The notes: generated from the letters alone by a model not told the origin. Positions 10,762 through 21,795 are shown, counted from the stretch's first letter. The stretch: DNA of 64,000 bases from Rhynchopus sp. YZ270_cl-10 (GCA_964035575.1 OZ037903.1:707001-771000); one strand, 5' to 3'. Numbers and translations: made by a program.

Positions 10762-12009
10762 ATGACTGACGCAGAGGAACCGTTAGTCTCTGCCCAAGAG
10801 AGGACCGTTCTTCCTCTTTCAATGATGCAGGTGAAGCTGCGTTATGGAGCTATCATGTTTCTTGTGTTTTTGATTGCTTTCATCTTCCGTGCTGCGTCTG
10901 GGTCGACTGTCATCTTTGAGAAGATCAGCGCGATGAATCATGACTGCAAAGGATCGGATCAGCACTTCTGCCTTTCCTCGACCTTTACGATGAGGCTTGC
11001 GTTTTCGTTGACTGTGTTTTATGGGGTGCATCTGTTGCTCTCGTTTAGATATATGAGGGTCTGCTTTGGTGATGCGGCGTTCAGCGTGTTGATCCAGGGT
11101 GGATTCTTCTTCAAGGTGATTCTGCTTGCAGGGTTTTGCGTTGCGTCGTTGTTTATGCCTTTTGATTTTTTCATTGGGTTTGGCTATTTCGCGATGGTAG
11201 CATCGGTTTTGTTTTTGATTATGCAGGCCGTAATTTTGCTTGATTTCGCTTATTCATGGAATGAGAAGTGGGTGCCCGAAGATGGATACAACAACGACGA
11301 AGACGAATCTCTCTTCAAACGCGCCACGCTTGCTGCCACCTTCCTCCTCTTTGCTGTCGCCATCACTCTGGTTGGGCTTTCCTACAAATGGTTCGCCCCA
11401 GACTCTTGCTCAGGATCCGACAAATCTTTGAACCTCTTTTTCATTACTTTTACCCTCGCGTTTGGTATTTTGGGGACATTAGCGTCGGCAGCGGTAGATG
11501 GAGGGTCGATTTTGATTTCTTCATTCGCATTCGCTTATTGCTCGATTATGACCTTCTCTGCGTTGAACTCTGGAGCTACTGGGGAGGATTGTGATGAAAT
11601 TTGGTCGGATCCTTCGAAGATTTCGTTTAATACTATAATGTCCATGATGATTGCGGCAGGGGCAGTAATCTCTGCATCGGTCTCATCTACTACAAGCCGG
11701 AGCGCCTTCCAGATGAACAGCATCGAAACCGAGGAGGGCGAGGACGGAAGCTCCTTCCCCTTCTTTTTCCTCTGCTTCTCCCTCGGGTCCTGTTACCTCG
11801 CAATGACCCTCTGTGGATGGGACATAGTAAAGGGAAGTGACGATATCAACGCCGAAACCCGCTACCTCGCAGCAAACATGGGAGCACCAAGCATGTGGGC
11901 AAAAATGGCGACCGTCTGGTTCACAATGATTTTATTCATCTGGGCACTCATGGCACCATCCATGTGTGGACCAGAAGGAATCTGTTGCCGTGATAGATCC
12001 TTTGAATGA
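10762..12009 (+). CDS. Serinc/TMS family membrane protein
   Basis: A single-exon protein of 415 residues, near the usual length for serine incorporators (Serinc/TDE1/TMS1). About ten hydrophobic spans are readable, starting with AIMFLVFLIAFIFRAA at about 30-45. Family-like features include the conserved layout of short loops and a hydrophilic cytosolic loop near 172-192 (EDGYNNDEDESLFK). The stretch NSIETEEGEDGSSFPFFF matches the Serinc pattern of an acidic segment followed by an F-rich span with H/C-poor loops. The C-terminal span ends with Cys-rich residues (MCGPEGICC). Members sit in endomembranes and the plasma membrane and act as lipid scramblases or in serine-derived lipid synthesis; which applies here is unknown. 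Confidence 0.85.
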   Translation: MTDAEEPLVSAQERTVLPLSMMQVKLRYGAIMFLVFLIAFIFRAASGSTVIFEKISAMNHDCKGSDQHFCLSSTFTMRLAFSLTVFYGVHLLLSFRYMRVCFGDAAFSVLIQGGFFFKVILLAGFCVASLFMPFDFFIGFGYFAMVASVLFLIMQAVILLDFAYSWNEKWVPEDGYNNDEDESLFKRATLAATFLLFAVAITLVGLSYKWFAPDSCSGSDKSLNLFFITFTLAFGILGTLASAAVDGGSILISSFAFAYCSIMTFSALNSGATGEDCDEIWSDPSKISFNTIMSMMIAAGAVISASVSSTTSRSAFQMNSIETEEGEDGSSFPFFFLCFSLGSCYLAMTLCGWDIVKGSDDINAETRYLAANMGAPSMWAKMATVWFTMILFIWALMAPSMCGPEGICCRDRSFE

Positions 12010-13416
12010 AACTAAACCCTATTCTGGTGAGTGTTATCTCTTTTTGAGAAAAAGAGAAAAAAAAAAAGAATGTGATAAAAGAGAAGTGTTTGTCTTCCCG
12101 CAATGTTTGTTATTTTCCCCCCCTTCGTGGATAAAAAACCCCGTTTACAAAAAAAAAAGAATTGACGGGAAACTCTCTTGTTAACCTTTTTTTTAGTTTT
12201 CACCAAGTAGAATTTCCAGAGCTAATGGGAGTTGGCTTGGCCCCGATTTTTAGAAAAAAATGGAAATGGGGAGAGAGATGTCTTCGGGCAAAATGAAAGG
12301 AGTTCAAAAAAAAAAATACAGTGAAACCCATGGTCCCTGGTATAAAGGATGGCAGCAAAGGGTTCCGTTTTTTTTTAAAGTTTGAGGGTAGGTGTGGGGC
12401 AATCTCACTGCTACTCAAAATAAAACAAAAATAATTCAAGGAAAAAAAAACGCAAAATCAGAGTTCCCTTCAAATTATATTATACCATCCCAACGTAGCG
12501 AAGTTACGCGTGTACTGTTTCTGAACAGGGGAAGTTCAAAAAAAAAGGGGGAGGGGGGGTGGTTGTTATTAAGTGTATTTTTTTTTGTGGGTAGTGAAAA
12601 CCTGGCTTGTGTGGCACAACTACACGAACAACAGATTATCGAAAAAGGTGACCTTTTCATGTTTGTTTTAATCTGAGGGAAAAAAAATAAATTCGCGTCG
12701 TATGTCCGCTTTAAAACTAAAGGAGTAGAGAGTAGAGGGTTGTCCTGAATGAGGCTTCTTCTTTTTTTTTCTTTTTTTTTTGAGTTGTGGATTTTATCTT
12801 TCCCTTCACAGCTCACAAGAAGTAAACAAAAAAAAAGCTCAATGAGAGAGGTGCAGGTTGCACATAGTAAACACTGCTCCACATACAATAAATAAATGCA
12901 AAAAAAAACGACAGTGGAACTTACTGCTTTCGTAAAAAGGCAAAACAAAAAAAAAACAAAACAAAAGAGCGAAACTTGCAACCGCAAGGGTGTCAGAGGA
13001 GTTGAACTGTTGAACTGTGTCAGTCTCTTTTGATGACACGGTCTCTCGTTTTTCGCGTATATCTGGCATTTTCACTCAAACATCTTGGGACGGTGTTCCC
13101 TCTTGTGAGACCGCGTTTCATCTTTAGCAGAGTGAATCTCACAGAGGTGTCCCACGTTTTCTTTTATTTTCTAAGGCATATATTGTGCATTTTTGATTTC
13201 TTTTGGTATTTATTCGTTTTGTTCGGGTATGTTTGGGAAGATAAGCTTGCGCAGAAGTACAAAAAAAAAATGTGCCGATTCTTTCATCTGTTTCATTCTT
13301 ATGTCTACCGTTGCCACTCTGCGTCCGATGAACCGTGAAGTGTTTGCACTTCCGCCTTCTCTTCCCCACTCTTCAGCTAACAACTCTAAGGTTCAGCGAT
13401 CGAGTTACTCTTTACG
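12010..13416. other. Intergenic region
   Basis: A/T-rich with frequent A and T runs. I see no gene. A gamma-like motif lies near 13316-13360, just before the modular repeat block that precedes isocitrate lyase. Confidence 0.5.
13316..13360 (+). repeat. Gamma short repeat, degenerate
   Basis: It contains CTGCGTCCGATGAACCGTGA and then AGTGTTTGCACTTCC, matching the second half of the gamma family (defined at 33594). The GGTTCGATAACC hairpin part is missing. Confidence 0.55.
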
Positions 13417-14080
13417 CAAATGATGAAACATTATCTACCAGCTACTAGAACTGACAGCTTTGCTTGAGGATACTTTCATCTGTTCGATGGGTCTTACTGA
13501 ACACCTTTTCTTGCCACGCTTCTGCAGCAAAACGGAGTGCAAATTCTACTGTGCGTGTCTGCTTATAGCGTGACTCAGTGGGAAACGCTCCGGAGATGTT
13601 GGTGTTCGCTGTGTCGCCTCCACACCCTGCAGTTCATGATGACAACCTATCCTAAGATTCTTCTTTCCCCTTATGAAAGCCTCGAGAAACGAGGTCTTTT
13701 TGATTCTACCCATTCTTGACAGTTATCCCTGGCTGAGACAACACGCACACTTTCCCCTTCCTTCCTCTTGCACATGATGATACAATTTACAGCTACATTA
13801 CCAACTGCTTTTGCGCATGAGGATAACTTTCTTCAATGGTTCGATGGACTGACACAACACACACCACAACGACACACTTTCCTTTGCAGTGTCCACCCGC
13901 ATCCAATACCTGATGTGTGCTGTCTTGTGCCATATTAGGCTTCGCTTGTTGGGGAGATGCACCACACGATGTTCACGGCACACAGCTCCACCTCATGCAA
14001 ATGATGAAACATATCTACCAGCTACTAGAACTGACAGCTTTGCTTGAGGATACTTTCATCTGTTCGATGGGTCTTACTGA
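13417..14080 (+). repeat. Modular repeat block 1, upstream of isocitrate lyase copy 1
   Basis: A mosaic of modules shared almost exactly with blocks at 19262, 23450 and 39096. The order is A (13417-13500), B (13501-13770), C (13771-13860), D (about 13879-13993) and A again (about 13996-14080). Module A starts CAAATGATGAAACAT and ends GGGTCTTACTGA. B contains the 60-codon open frame at 13537-13719, which is conserved in all four blocks. Modules A and C are diverged relatives of each other. The block ends about 105 bases before the lyase start. No transposase, long terminal repeats or target duplication is visible. A regulatory or leader role is possible but unproven. Confidence 0.85.
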
Positions 14081-14185
14081 CAATACATGGGTGTTGCACT
14101 TCACATGAGCACCACCACACATCACTCCCCACTCTCACACAACACACCCATGCACAGAAACTCTCACAAAAACCAAAACTCTAAA

Positions 14186-16003
14186 ATGCAGTCGGCAACA
14201 AGACAGTCGTCGAAGCGTGTGCTGGCACAGAGCCGGCGTGCGTTTGGCGGTGACTCTGAGGCACTGTCGCTTGAGGAGGAGACGGCGAAGGTGCAGGCGT
14301 TCTTTGACCTGCCGCGTTTCCACAAGACGGAGCGGTCGTGGACGGCGCGTGACGTGGCGATGCTGCGTGGGTCGTTCCCGGAGACGACGAAGCGCTACCA
14401 CCTGTCGAACGAGGTGGCGGCGAAGGCGTGGTCCACGTTTGACAAGAACTTCAAGACGGCAGACACAACGTGGACGTTTGGGTGCACGGACACTGTGCAG
14501 GTGACGCAGATGGCGAAGTACCTGAAGACAATCTACGTGAGCGGGTGGCAGTCGTCGAGCATGTGCTCGACCACGAACGAGCCTGGTCCGGACCTGGCGG
14601 ACTACCCGATGAACACTGTGCCGAACAAGGTGGACGAGCTGTTCCGTGCGCTGATGTTCCACGACAGGAAGCAGACGCTTGCACGTTCGATGATGACGGA
14701 GGAGCAGCGCCGTGCGACACCGATTGTGGACTACTTCAAGCCGATCATTGCTGACGGAGACACCGGACACGGAGGAACGTCGGCGGTGATGAAGCTGGCG
14801 AAGCTGATGGTGGAGGCGGGTGCGGCGGGTATCCACTTGGAGGACCAGAAGGCAGGGACGAAGAAGTGTGGACACATGGGAGGGAAGGTGCTGGTGTCGA
14901 TCCAGGAGCACTGCGAGCGTCTGAAGGCTGCACGTCTGCAGATGGACGTGATGGGGGCACAGACGATGGTGGTGGGACGGACGGACGCAGACTCTGCGCA
15001 GTTCCTGGACAACAACATTGACCCGCGTGACCACCCGTTCATCATGGGGACACGGAACAAGGACCTGCCGAACCTGACGGACGCACTGCGTGACATGGAG
15101 AAGGCGAAGATGAGCCCCGAGGAGATGATGAAGGCACAGACGCTGTGGGGTGAGAAGGCGAACATTGTGACCTTTGGTGAGGCTGTGACGGAGGAGATCA
15201 AGGCCCTGGGGAAGACGGAGGCGAACATTGCGGACGCACTGAAGACATGGGACGCGAACTACAAGGACCTGGGACACGTGGAGCAGCGTGAGCTGGCACG
15301 CGACCTTGGTGTGGAGCTGTACTGGTCGTGGTACAAGCCCCGCACCCGTGAGGGGTTCTACCGTGTGCTGAGCGGGATTGACCTGTGCATCCAGCGCGGA
15401 AAGGCCTTCGCCCCGCACGCCGACCTGATCTGGATGGAGACTGACACACCGAACGTGGCACAGGCGAAGCGCTTCGCGGACGGCGTGCACAGCGTGTCCC
15501 CGAAGCAGTTCCTTGCCTACAACCTGTCCCCCTCCTTCAACTGGGACGTGTCTGGCCTGAGCGACGCCGAGATGGAGTCCTTCTCCCGCGACATTGGCAA
15601 GTTCGGATTCGTCTGGCAGTTCTGCACCCTGGCCGGGCTCCACAGCAACGCCCTCATGGTCGACCTCTTCACGAAGGACTACGAGCAGCGTGGCATGCGT
15701 GCCTACGTCGAGAAGATCCAGCGCCAGGAGCGCGAGCACGACGTCGAGACCCTCACCCACCAGAAGTGGAGCGGTGCCCAGGTCGTCGACTTCCAGTCTG
15801 GTCTCCTCAACAACCTCACCTCGACCGGGATCATGAGCAAGGGTGTCACTGAGGACCAGTTCAAGGACACCAAGGCTGCTGTCCACGAGCAGGAGCACGA
15901 GGACCCCCCGGCCTCCAGGCCCAAGAAGTACGCCAGCTCCCTTGGTGAGCCCAAGACCCCTGACTTCATCTTCGATGAAGATGTCCCCGCCAAGTCTGCT
16001 TGA
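14186..16003 (+). CDS. Isocitrate lyase, copy 1
   Basis: A complete single-exon isocitrate lyase of 605 residues. It cleaves isocitrate to glyoxylate and succinate in the glyoxylate shunt. The catalytic KKCGH motif is present with Cys at residue 228, followed by MGGKV. Upstream, DGDTGHGG and HLEDQ match the metal and substrate site of the family. The ATG at 14186 is chosen because upstream in-frame codons lie in repeat-derived leader and differ from copy 2. The N-terminus ([20 protein letters not shown]) is Arg/Ser-rich and lacks acidic residues, consistent with a mitochondrial presequence. The C-terminus (PAKSA) is not a classical SKL signal. The coding sequence looks identical to copy 2 up to the assembly gap there. 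The antisense open frames across it are codon-bias shadows. Confidence 0.95.
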   Translation: MQSATRQSSKRVLAQSRRAFGGDSEALSLEEETAKVQAFFDLPRFHKTERSWTARDVAMLRGSFPETTKRYHLSNEVAAKAWSTFDKNFKTADTTWTFGCTDTVQVTQMAKYLKTIYVSGWQSSSMCSTTNEPGPDLADYPMNTVPNKVDELFRALMFHDRKQTLARSMMTEEQRRATPIVDYFKPIIADGDTGHGGTSAVMKLAKLMVEAGAAGIHLEDQKAGTKKCGHMGGKVLVSIQEHCERLKAARLQMDVMGAQTMVVGRTDADSAQFLDNNIDPRDHPFIMGTRNKDLPNLTDALRDMEKAKMSPEEMMKAQTLWGEKANIVTFGEAVTEEIKALGKTEANIADALKTWDANYKDLGHVEQRELARDLGVELYWSWYKPRTREGFYRVLSGIDLCIQRGKAFAPHADLIWMETDTPNVAQAKRFADGVHSVSPKQFLAYNLSPSFNWDVSGLSDAEMESFSRDIGKFGFVWQFCTLAGLHSNALMVDLFTKDYEQRGMRAYVEKIQRQEREHDVETLTHQKWSGAQVVDFQSGLLNNLTSTGIMSKGVTEDQFKDTKAAVHEQEHEDPPASRPKKYASSLGEPKTPDFIFDEDVPAKSA

Positions 16004-17267
16004 TTTGTTTGTCGTCTGAAGACGCAGTGAAGAACAAGAAAGAAGAAGAAAAATAACTCATTTCAAAAGAATAACCATCTTTTGTTGTGTGTGGAACGAA
16101 AGTACAAGAAAAAACTAAAATAAGCGAACCTGAAAAAAAAACTTAAAATAAAACCTTTTCTCGTTGTTGTTTTAACGATCAAAACAACACCTGATGGATC
16201 AATGGTCGAAAAGTTATGTCAGCATCATCTTTGGTTTGTGTATTTCGTTGGGCACATGTTATGTGTTTCCCAGCGAAGTCTGTCTCTCTCTCAGATTCAT
16301 TTTTAAGATATCCCACCCCCCTTCTCCCTCATCTCCAACTCCTTTTTTGTTGTCTCTCTTTTTGGTTTTAAACCCTCTCAGATTCATTCAGAATAGAAGG
16401 CCTGTTTGTTAGTGTTACGTTGTCTTGTCTGAGAACAGCAGTGTTTTTGGCACATTTGACAGCGTGAAACAGCTCTCTTTGGCCCCTTTTGTGTTTGCAG
16501 CTGATATTTTACGTGTTTCTGTGTGTTTGGGTTGATCAGATCGCGTGGGTTTAAACAGAAGGAGATTTTTTGTGACTCAAGACTGATTGAGTCTGGCGAG
16601 CGAGTGCGCGTAACGACATAGTAACCCTTCGGCATTGCCAAGGCAAACCTGTTCCATTTGTGTTTATACAAGATGTGTGTGCCTTTGAGGTTCATTCGTC
16701 TTTTCAATCTTTTTATGTCCCATTTTCTTTTTCCTTTTCCGTCTTTTCCCTCTTTTTTGTCCCCTTTTCGGTTTCTGTTTCTTTTTCTTTTCCCTTTTCC
16801 TCCTCTCTCGTTGCTCCTCATCCCCCACCTCCTTTTGTGGAAGGGAAGAGGAGCCCTGCAAGATACGCCACACAGCCGAGTACTATCGGCAGTGTGTCAC
16901 GCACGGGTGTTGAAGACGTGTCACGTTTTATCGGCGGCATGTCTTGTTCTGTTGCACATGCAACCTTCACACGGTGCTTCCTTCTTGCATCTCTTTACGT
17001 CACCCACCCTTCATCCTCTCCCCCGTCTCTTTTGCTGAACCTTCTTTTTGTGTCGCTCTTTCATGATTGTGTGTTTACACAAGTAACGAAGCAGTGGTGT
17101 TCAAAGGAAGGAAATCAAACAAACAAACCACGTACAACCCTCCCTCCCTTCGCACCCTCTTTTTTATTAACTGTTCGTGTCTTGCACGCCAAACACACTG
17201 CAGGTTTCAACACACATCACACACAACACACGAAGAGCAGCACGCAAGCACTCACACAAACACCACC
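16004..17267. other. Intergenic region
   Basis: T-rich and pyrimidine-rich, with no supported gene. The segment near 17130-17180 (ACAACCCTCCCTCCCTTCGC then TTATTAACTGTTC) recurs at 19786-19875 inside block 2, so another fragment of the mosaic repeats lies just before the next gene. Confidence 0.5.
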
Positions 17268-18110
17268 ATGACTTACACTGTCCGCATCACACCGCTGAGG
17301 GTTGAGAATGTGGGGTTCGCCTGCACGGAGCCATTTTGCTATGTGTACGCGAAGGTGACCTTTGCGGGGGTGACGACGGCAGAGAAGAAGGTCTACACAC
17401 GCGGGCAGCCGATCTCCAAGGGGACGGGGATGACAATCCGGTTCCCGTATGACGAGCCGGCGCTGGAATTTGAGGTGAATGCAGACCGCTTCAACAAAAC
17501 GAAGAAGCGGTGGTCGGTGCTGTTTGGGGTGCAGGCGAACAACAGCAACAACAACAGCACGCCGAGGTCTGTGGCGCAGTACAACCCGATCTCATACACA
17601 GGGGACTTCAGCAGCAACCACGAGACACACGAGTCGAGCAACATTCAGGTGAACAGCCCCATCGGGAAGGGCCAACGCGCAAAGATCTGCTTCCGTGTGG
17701 AGGCGAGCTTCAGCGGAGGCGGTGGCAGCGGGATGGGGGGAGGCATGGGTGCGGGCATGGGTGGTGCGCCCGCGTCCGGAGGGGATATGTACGGACACCC
17801 CGGACACGCGCACGGACACAACCCCTATGCACAGCAGGCACCTGCACAGCCACACCGTGAGCCACAGCAGTCGCGCGCGGCCGCACAGCGGGAGCGGGAG
17901 GAGCAGGACATGCGGAGACGTGAGGCGGAGTTCAACCGCCTTCCCCCACACGAGCAGGAGCGCTTGAGACGCGAGGAAGCACAGCAGATAGGGCAAGCGA
18001 GCGCGATGATGGGGAACATGATGGGAGGGATGGGCCTCGGGAACATGATGGGTGGCGGTGGCGGTGCTGGTGGCGGCGGTGGCGGCATGGCAGGGCGCTT
18101 CGGATTCTGA
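17268..18110 (+). CDS. C2-like domain protein with Gly/Met-rich tail
   Basis: A single-exon protein of 280 residues starting MTYTVRITPLRVENVGF. The ATG at 17268 is preferred over upstream in-frame codons because those run through Thr/His-rich, repeat-like leader sequence. Residues 1-145 are beta-rich (YVYAKVTFAGVTTAEKKVYT, TIRFPYDEPALEFEVNA) and resemble a C2-type sandwich. I see no obvious set of calcium-binding aspartates. A Gly/Met/His-rich linker (about 150-200), an Arg/Glu-rich helical segment (about 203-245) and a tail of GNMMGG/GGG repeats follow. Such tails occur in low-complexity, aggregation-prone or RNA-binding proteins, but no function can be assigned. Confidence 0.7.
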   Translation: MTYTVRITPLRVENVGFACTEPFCYVYAKVTFAGVTTAEKKVYTRGQPISKGTGMTIRFPYDEPALEFEVNADRFNKTKKRWSVLFGVQANNSNNNSTPRSVAQYNPISYTGDFSSNHETHESSNIQVNSPIGKGQRAKICFRVEASFSGGGGSGMGGGMGAGMGGAPASGGDMYGHPGHAHGHNPYAQQAPAQPHREPQQSRAAAQREREEQDMRRREAEFNRLPPHEQERLRREEAQQIGQASAMMGNMMGGMGLGNMMGGGGGAGGGGGGMAGRFGF

Positions 18111-19261
18111 TGTGTGCGAGACAGTCTGATTAATAAGCAAGGGGTGATCCTTGATTCCATCCATTCATTGACACCTTGTCTATGAATGGTTTGGCATTTG
18201 ATTTCATTTTGTTTTGTTTTGGTTTGTGCCTACGTCCGCCGATGATGGGAACGGTGAGGTGTTTGCACTTTTCAACTTCTCTTTTCTTTTTATTTTGTGA
18301 TTTTTTTTTTTTTTGCTTGTTTTGAAAAATAAATGTGTATCTTTCACGACTCGAAACTGCTGGAACTGAACACTTTCCCCCCCATCAACGCACTACCAAA
18401 CGGGAGAGAAAAAAAAGAGAGCGGAGGAATTATTTTGTTGTTTGTGTTGCACGTCTCAAAATGCTGATGTTATGGGTCACGTAAACCGGTACGTTTTTAT
18501 CGTTCTTTGAGTTTTGTTGTACTGTGTTACAGTGATCCGTTTTGGGGGTTTATATCTCCACAACTTTCCATCTGTTGCTGTGCCCTGGATTTCTTTGTTC
18601 ATTTTTCGGTAATTATATTGCCAGAAAAGAGTAGTCCACAGGGCTGGCAGCATCTTATTACAGCAGAGACAGCTGATACAAAAGCACACAAACTTCTTTA
18701 TTCCTTTGACTCTCTATCCCCAGGTGCGGATGTTTGAAAATAGAAGAAAAAAAAATCGTTCCAAAGCATGAAGTGTCGTGAGCTTGGCACACCCAATCAA
18801 AAACGATTATATCTGTGGGTGAAGGACGAGTTGGTGTGCGATATACCACTTAAGTACAATAGCCTTCTTGCGACTTTGAGTACTTTTCTTGTGGTGTTAG
18901 CTCACCGTCCCTCCACCAACTGGTGTAACTGGTGTCGTCTTTTTGTTACTTTTCGTACTTTTTATAGCCTTGTTCCATTCTGCGTGCGTTATTTGATTTT
19001 GTTTCCTTCCCCATCCCATTCCACATAGGTCAAAAGGAAAATGATTAATAATTAATAATTAAAAATGTGGAAAAAAAAATACCTTCAATATGAGTTTGCA
19101 CAGCAGACGAGGATGGTCGTGCTTTTTACTTTGCCCTCTTCCCACTTTCCCCACGCGAGTTATCTTAAAGTAAAAGTAAAACAAAACAGAGCCATTGGTA
19201 CATTTAGTGCACCCTATTATACCATCTATTCAGTGGAATAGGTAATATATGAAACAATTAA
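18111..19261. other. Intergenic region
   Basis: No gene is supported. A gamma-like repeat lies at 18227-18285. An 86-codon open frame near 18768 has neither a recognisable domain nor coding composition. Confidence 0.5.
18227..18285 (+). repeat. Gamma short repeat
   Basis: Contains TGCCTACGTCCGCCGATGA, ACGGTGAGGTGTTTGCAC and TTTTCAACTTCTCTTTT. It has the same arrangement as the copy at 37970 but without the GGTTCGATAACC hairpin. Confidence 0.6.
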
Positions 19262-20145
19262 CCGCTCCTGACTCTCCTTCTCCACTCCGGACAAAACTGT
19301 TGTGCAAATGATGAAACATATCTACCAGCTACTAGAACTGACAGCTTTGCTTGAGGATACTTTCATCTGTTCGATGGGTCTTACTGAACACCTTTTCTTG
19401 CCACGCTTCTGCAGCAAAACGGAGTGCAAATTCTACTGTGCGTGTCTGCTTATAGCGTGACTCAGTGGGAAACGCTCCGGAGATGTTGGTGTTCGCTGTG
19501 TCGCCTCCACACCCTGCAGTTCATGATGACAACCTATCCTAAGATTCTTCTTTCCCCTTATGAAAGCCTCGAGAAACGAGGTCTTTTTGATTCTACCCAT
19601 TCTTGACAGTTATCCCTGGCTGAGACAACACGCACACTTTCCCCTTCCTTCCTCTTGCACATGATGATACAATTTACAGCTACATTACCAACTGCTTTTG
19701 CGCATGAGGATAACTTTCTTCAATGGTTCGATGGACTGACAACACACAACACAACAACACACTTTCCCCAAACTACGGACAACCCTCCCCCCCTTCGCAC
19801 TCTCTTGTTGTGCTTTCATCGAGCTGTGTGTCAGTCGAAGGTGCCTGCATTAACTTCACTTTTTATTAACTGTTCCTGACTCTCCTTCTCCACTCCTGCC
19901 ACAAAACTGTTCCGCAAATGATGAAACATTATCTACCAGCTACTAGAACTGACAGCTTTGCTTGAGGATACTTTCATCTGTTCGATGGGTCTTACTGAAC
20001 ACCTTTCCCTCCCTTGCATCCCCTTCTCCACCCCCACTCTTCCTCGACACATGATGACTCAGAACACACCGGACTGCCTGTACGACGAGACACACTGTGC
20101 TCTATGCAAAGTTGGATTCCTTCTGATCACCCACCCCTCTCTCCT
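19262..20145 (+). repeat. Modular repeat block 2, upstream of the P-loop kinase
   Basis: Modules in order: a short lead (TGACTCTCCTTCTCCAC), A (19303-19387), B (19388-19655), C (about 19660-19765), then a stretch unique to this block with the lead repeated (19866-19900). A second A (19914-19997) and E (19998-20134) follow. Module E (ACACCTTTCCCTCCCTTGC at its start) occurs otherwise only in block 4. Block 2 lacks module D. It ends about 210 bases before the next coding start. Confidence 0.85.
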
Positions 20146-20352
20146 CCCCCCTTATCCTCCCTTACAACCATTTATACACATCTGAAGCTTCCCACAACAT
20201 CTCTTAAATCTCTCCACAGTTCGATAATCTTGAGCACTCTTCCCCACAGAGGTGACTCCAATACCCCCACCCGTTTAGGTATACCACGCAATTTAACACC
20301 TATTTTAACCCATCCACCCCCTCAGCCTCACCCCCCATACCAGGTAAACCCA

Positions 20353-21012
20353 ATGGACAATGACAGACTCAACATGGTCATTGTCTGTGGTGCTATGGCC
20401 AGTGGGAAGAGCACCTTTTGTGCGGAGTGGCTTGCACAACGGAGGTCACGGTCGACTCGACGCTGGCAGAGTGTGAGTCAGGATGACATGGTGAGCCTTT
20501 CGACACATTCCGCCGCTGTGGAGGTGGTGTTGCGGTTACGTGGGGAGAATGTGATTTTGGATAGAGTGTGCAGTGATGTGGCACAGAGGCGGAGTTTGCA
20601 GAAGCTGGCAAGACGGTGTAAGGCACTGTGCCACTGCATTGTGCTCCGACCTCCCCTTGAGGTGTGCATGGCACAACTAAAACAACGAGGTGATCGGCAC
20701 AGCAGGTTTCCCTACTCTCCCGACAACGCCCGCCGCCTGCGTACCGTCTACAAAGCATTTGACCTGCCCAACACAGACGACGACTTCGCCTCGCTCACCA
20801 TAATAGAATCCCCAGAAGACCTCCACAGTGTTCTCTCGTACTACCCTCCGACGGACTCTGCACTGCACTCCAAAAGCCCCCGAGTCCGCAGCAGGTCTCA
20901 CCAATCTCCTATCGAAGGTGAATCTGCAAGGAAACGCGCACGTCTCGAGGAGTCTCTCTGCAATGACACAAAAAACCTCACAATCTCTGAATTTGCTATG
21001 AGCGATGATTGA
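20353..21012 (+). CDS. P-loop kinase of the AAA_33 / polynucleotide-kinase-like type
   Basis: A single-exon protein of 219 residues. The start (MDNDRLNMVIVCGAMASGKS) puts a Walker A motif, GAMASGKST, at residues 13-21, right behind the first strand. This is typical of stand-alone small-molecule or polynucleotide kinases. A candidate Walker B-like strand with Asp is NVILDRVCSD (about 77-86). Arg-rich lid-like residues follow, including RRSLQKLARRC and a later segment NARRLRTVYKAF. The C-terminal 50 residues are Ser/Arg-rich with a basic cluster (ARKRAR) that could act as a nuclear signal. The upstream in-frame extension is repeat-derived leader. The substrate cannot be read from sequence; polynucleotide 5'-kinase-like is the closest resemblance. 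Confidence 0.65.
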   Translation: MDNDRLNMVIVCGAMASGKSTFCAEWLAQRRSRSTRRWQSVSQDDMVSLSTHSAAVEVVLRLRGENVILDRVCSDVAQRRSLQKLARRCKALCHCIVLRPPLEVCMAQLKQRGDRHSRFPYSPDNARRLRTVYKAFDLPNTDDDFASLTIIESPEDLHSVLSYYPPTDSALHSKSPRVRSRSHQSPIEGESARKRARLEESLCNDTKNLTISEFAMSDD

Positions 21013-21622
21013 AAAAGGTGGGTAAAAGAATCTGCATGCAGAGGCACAAAACCCGCAAACCCGCAACTTTCGTCGAAGTTTTCAATTATTGGTGTCAATT
21101 CTGCACCAAACTGAATGTTGATACGGGTTTAAAATAACGAGAGTGAGGGGAAAATCGTGATGATTGACGGCGTTTTTTGGGGGGGAAATGACTGTGGAGG
21201 TTGTCTACAGTGTATTTCTTAGAGGAATGTGGAAATTTGAAAACTTGAAAACTCCAAACGGGGCGATAGCTCCAGAGGTGGTCTGCTTCTACCAGAGACC
21301 ATGTTTTGTTCAACTTTCATTTTTTTCTTCTTCTGTCATTTTTTCTTCTTGTGAACATCCCATTCCTTATGGGAAGGGTAGTTGCAAACAAAGCAAAACG
21401 GTCAAACAATAGGAGGTAAATCTTCACCCTACACCCTTACGTTTTACCGATAGTGTTTTTCTTCATTTTTTCTGTGCAAAAAACCTAGCCAGGATTCTCC
21501 TTCTCTAACCTATTTTTCTGCAGCGAATTCATCTAGAAAAAAAAGGTATATTTCTCCACAATTCATTTCTTCATTCCCCCCTCATCCCACCTCTACCTTT
21601 TGGTTTAATTCCGCTTCTATTT
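21013..21622. other. Intergenic region
   Basis: No gene is supported. Mixed composition with T-rich stretches, leading into the small inverted-repeat element at 21623. Confidence 0.45.
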
Positions 21623-21729
21623 TCCACCTGATTTTTACCCCGCGTATAGCGTAAAGGCGCGTAAAGGCTGGGGAAAATGGGTGGGGTTTGGCCTTTTCGG
21701 GCCTTTACGCGAGGTAAAAATCAGGTGGA
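21623..21729. mobile_element. 107-bp inverted-repeat element (MITE-like)
   Basis: The termini TCCACCTGATTTTTACC and GGTAAAAATCAGGTGGA are perfect inverted repeats of 17 bases. A second inner pair, GCGTAAAGGC (21649 and again 21659) with GCCTTTACGC (21701-21710), would extend the hairpin. It shares its ends with the 52-bp element at 10370. It lies 67 bases before a start codon. Confidence 0.75.
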
Positions 21730-21795
21730 TTTTGATGTTTTTCTGAAAACAAATTTTCACTCCATTTTCTCAGAATCTTCTACACTGTTCTCACT

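Noticed and set aside
14135-15898. 587-codon open frame on the - strand
   Set aside because: It is a shadow of isocitrate lyase: the same frame recurs opposite copy 2, and its composition (His/Arg/Leu/Val-rich) reflects the sense codon bias.
18768-19028. 86-codon open frame
   Set aside because: T-rich spacer with chance hydrophobic residues; no support.
13417-20145. CRISPR-like or satellite array
   Set aside because: Modules differ in length and order and have no regular spacers; the host is a eukaryote.
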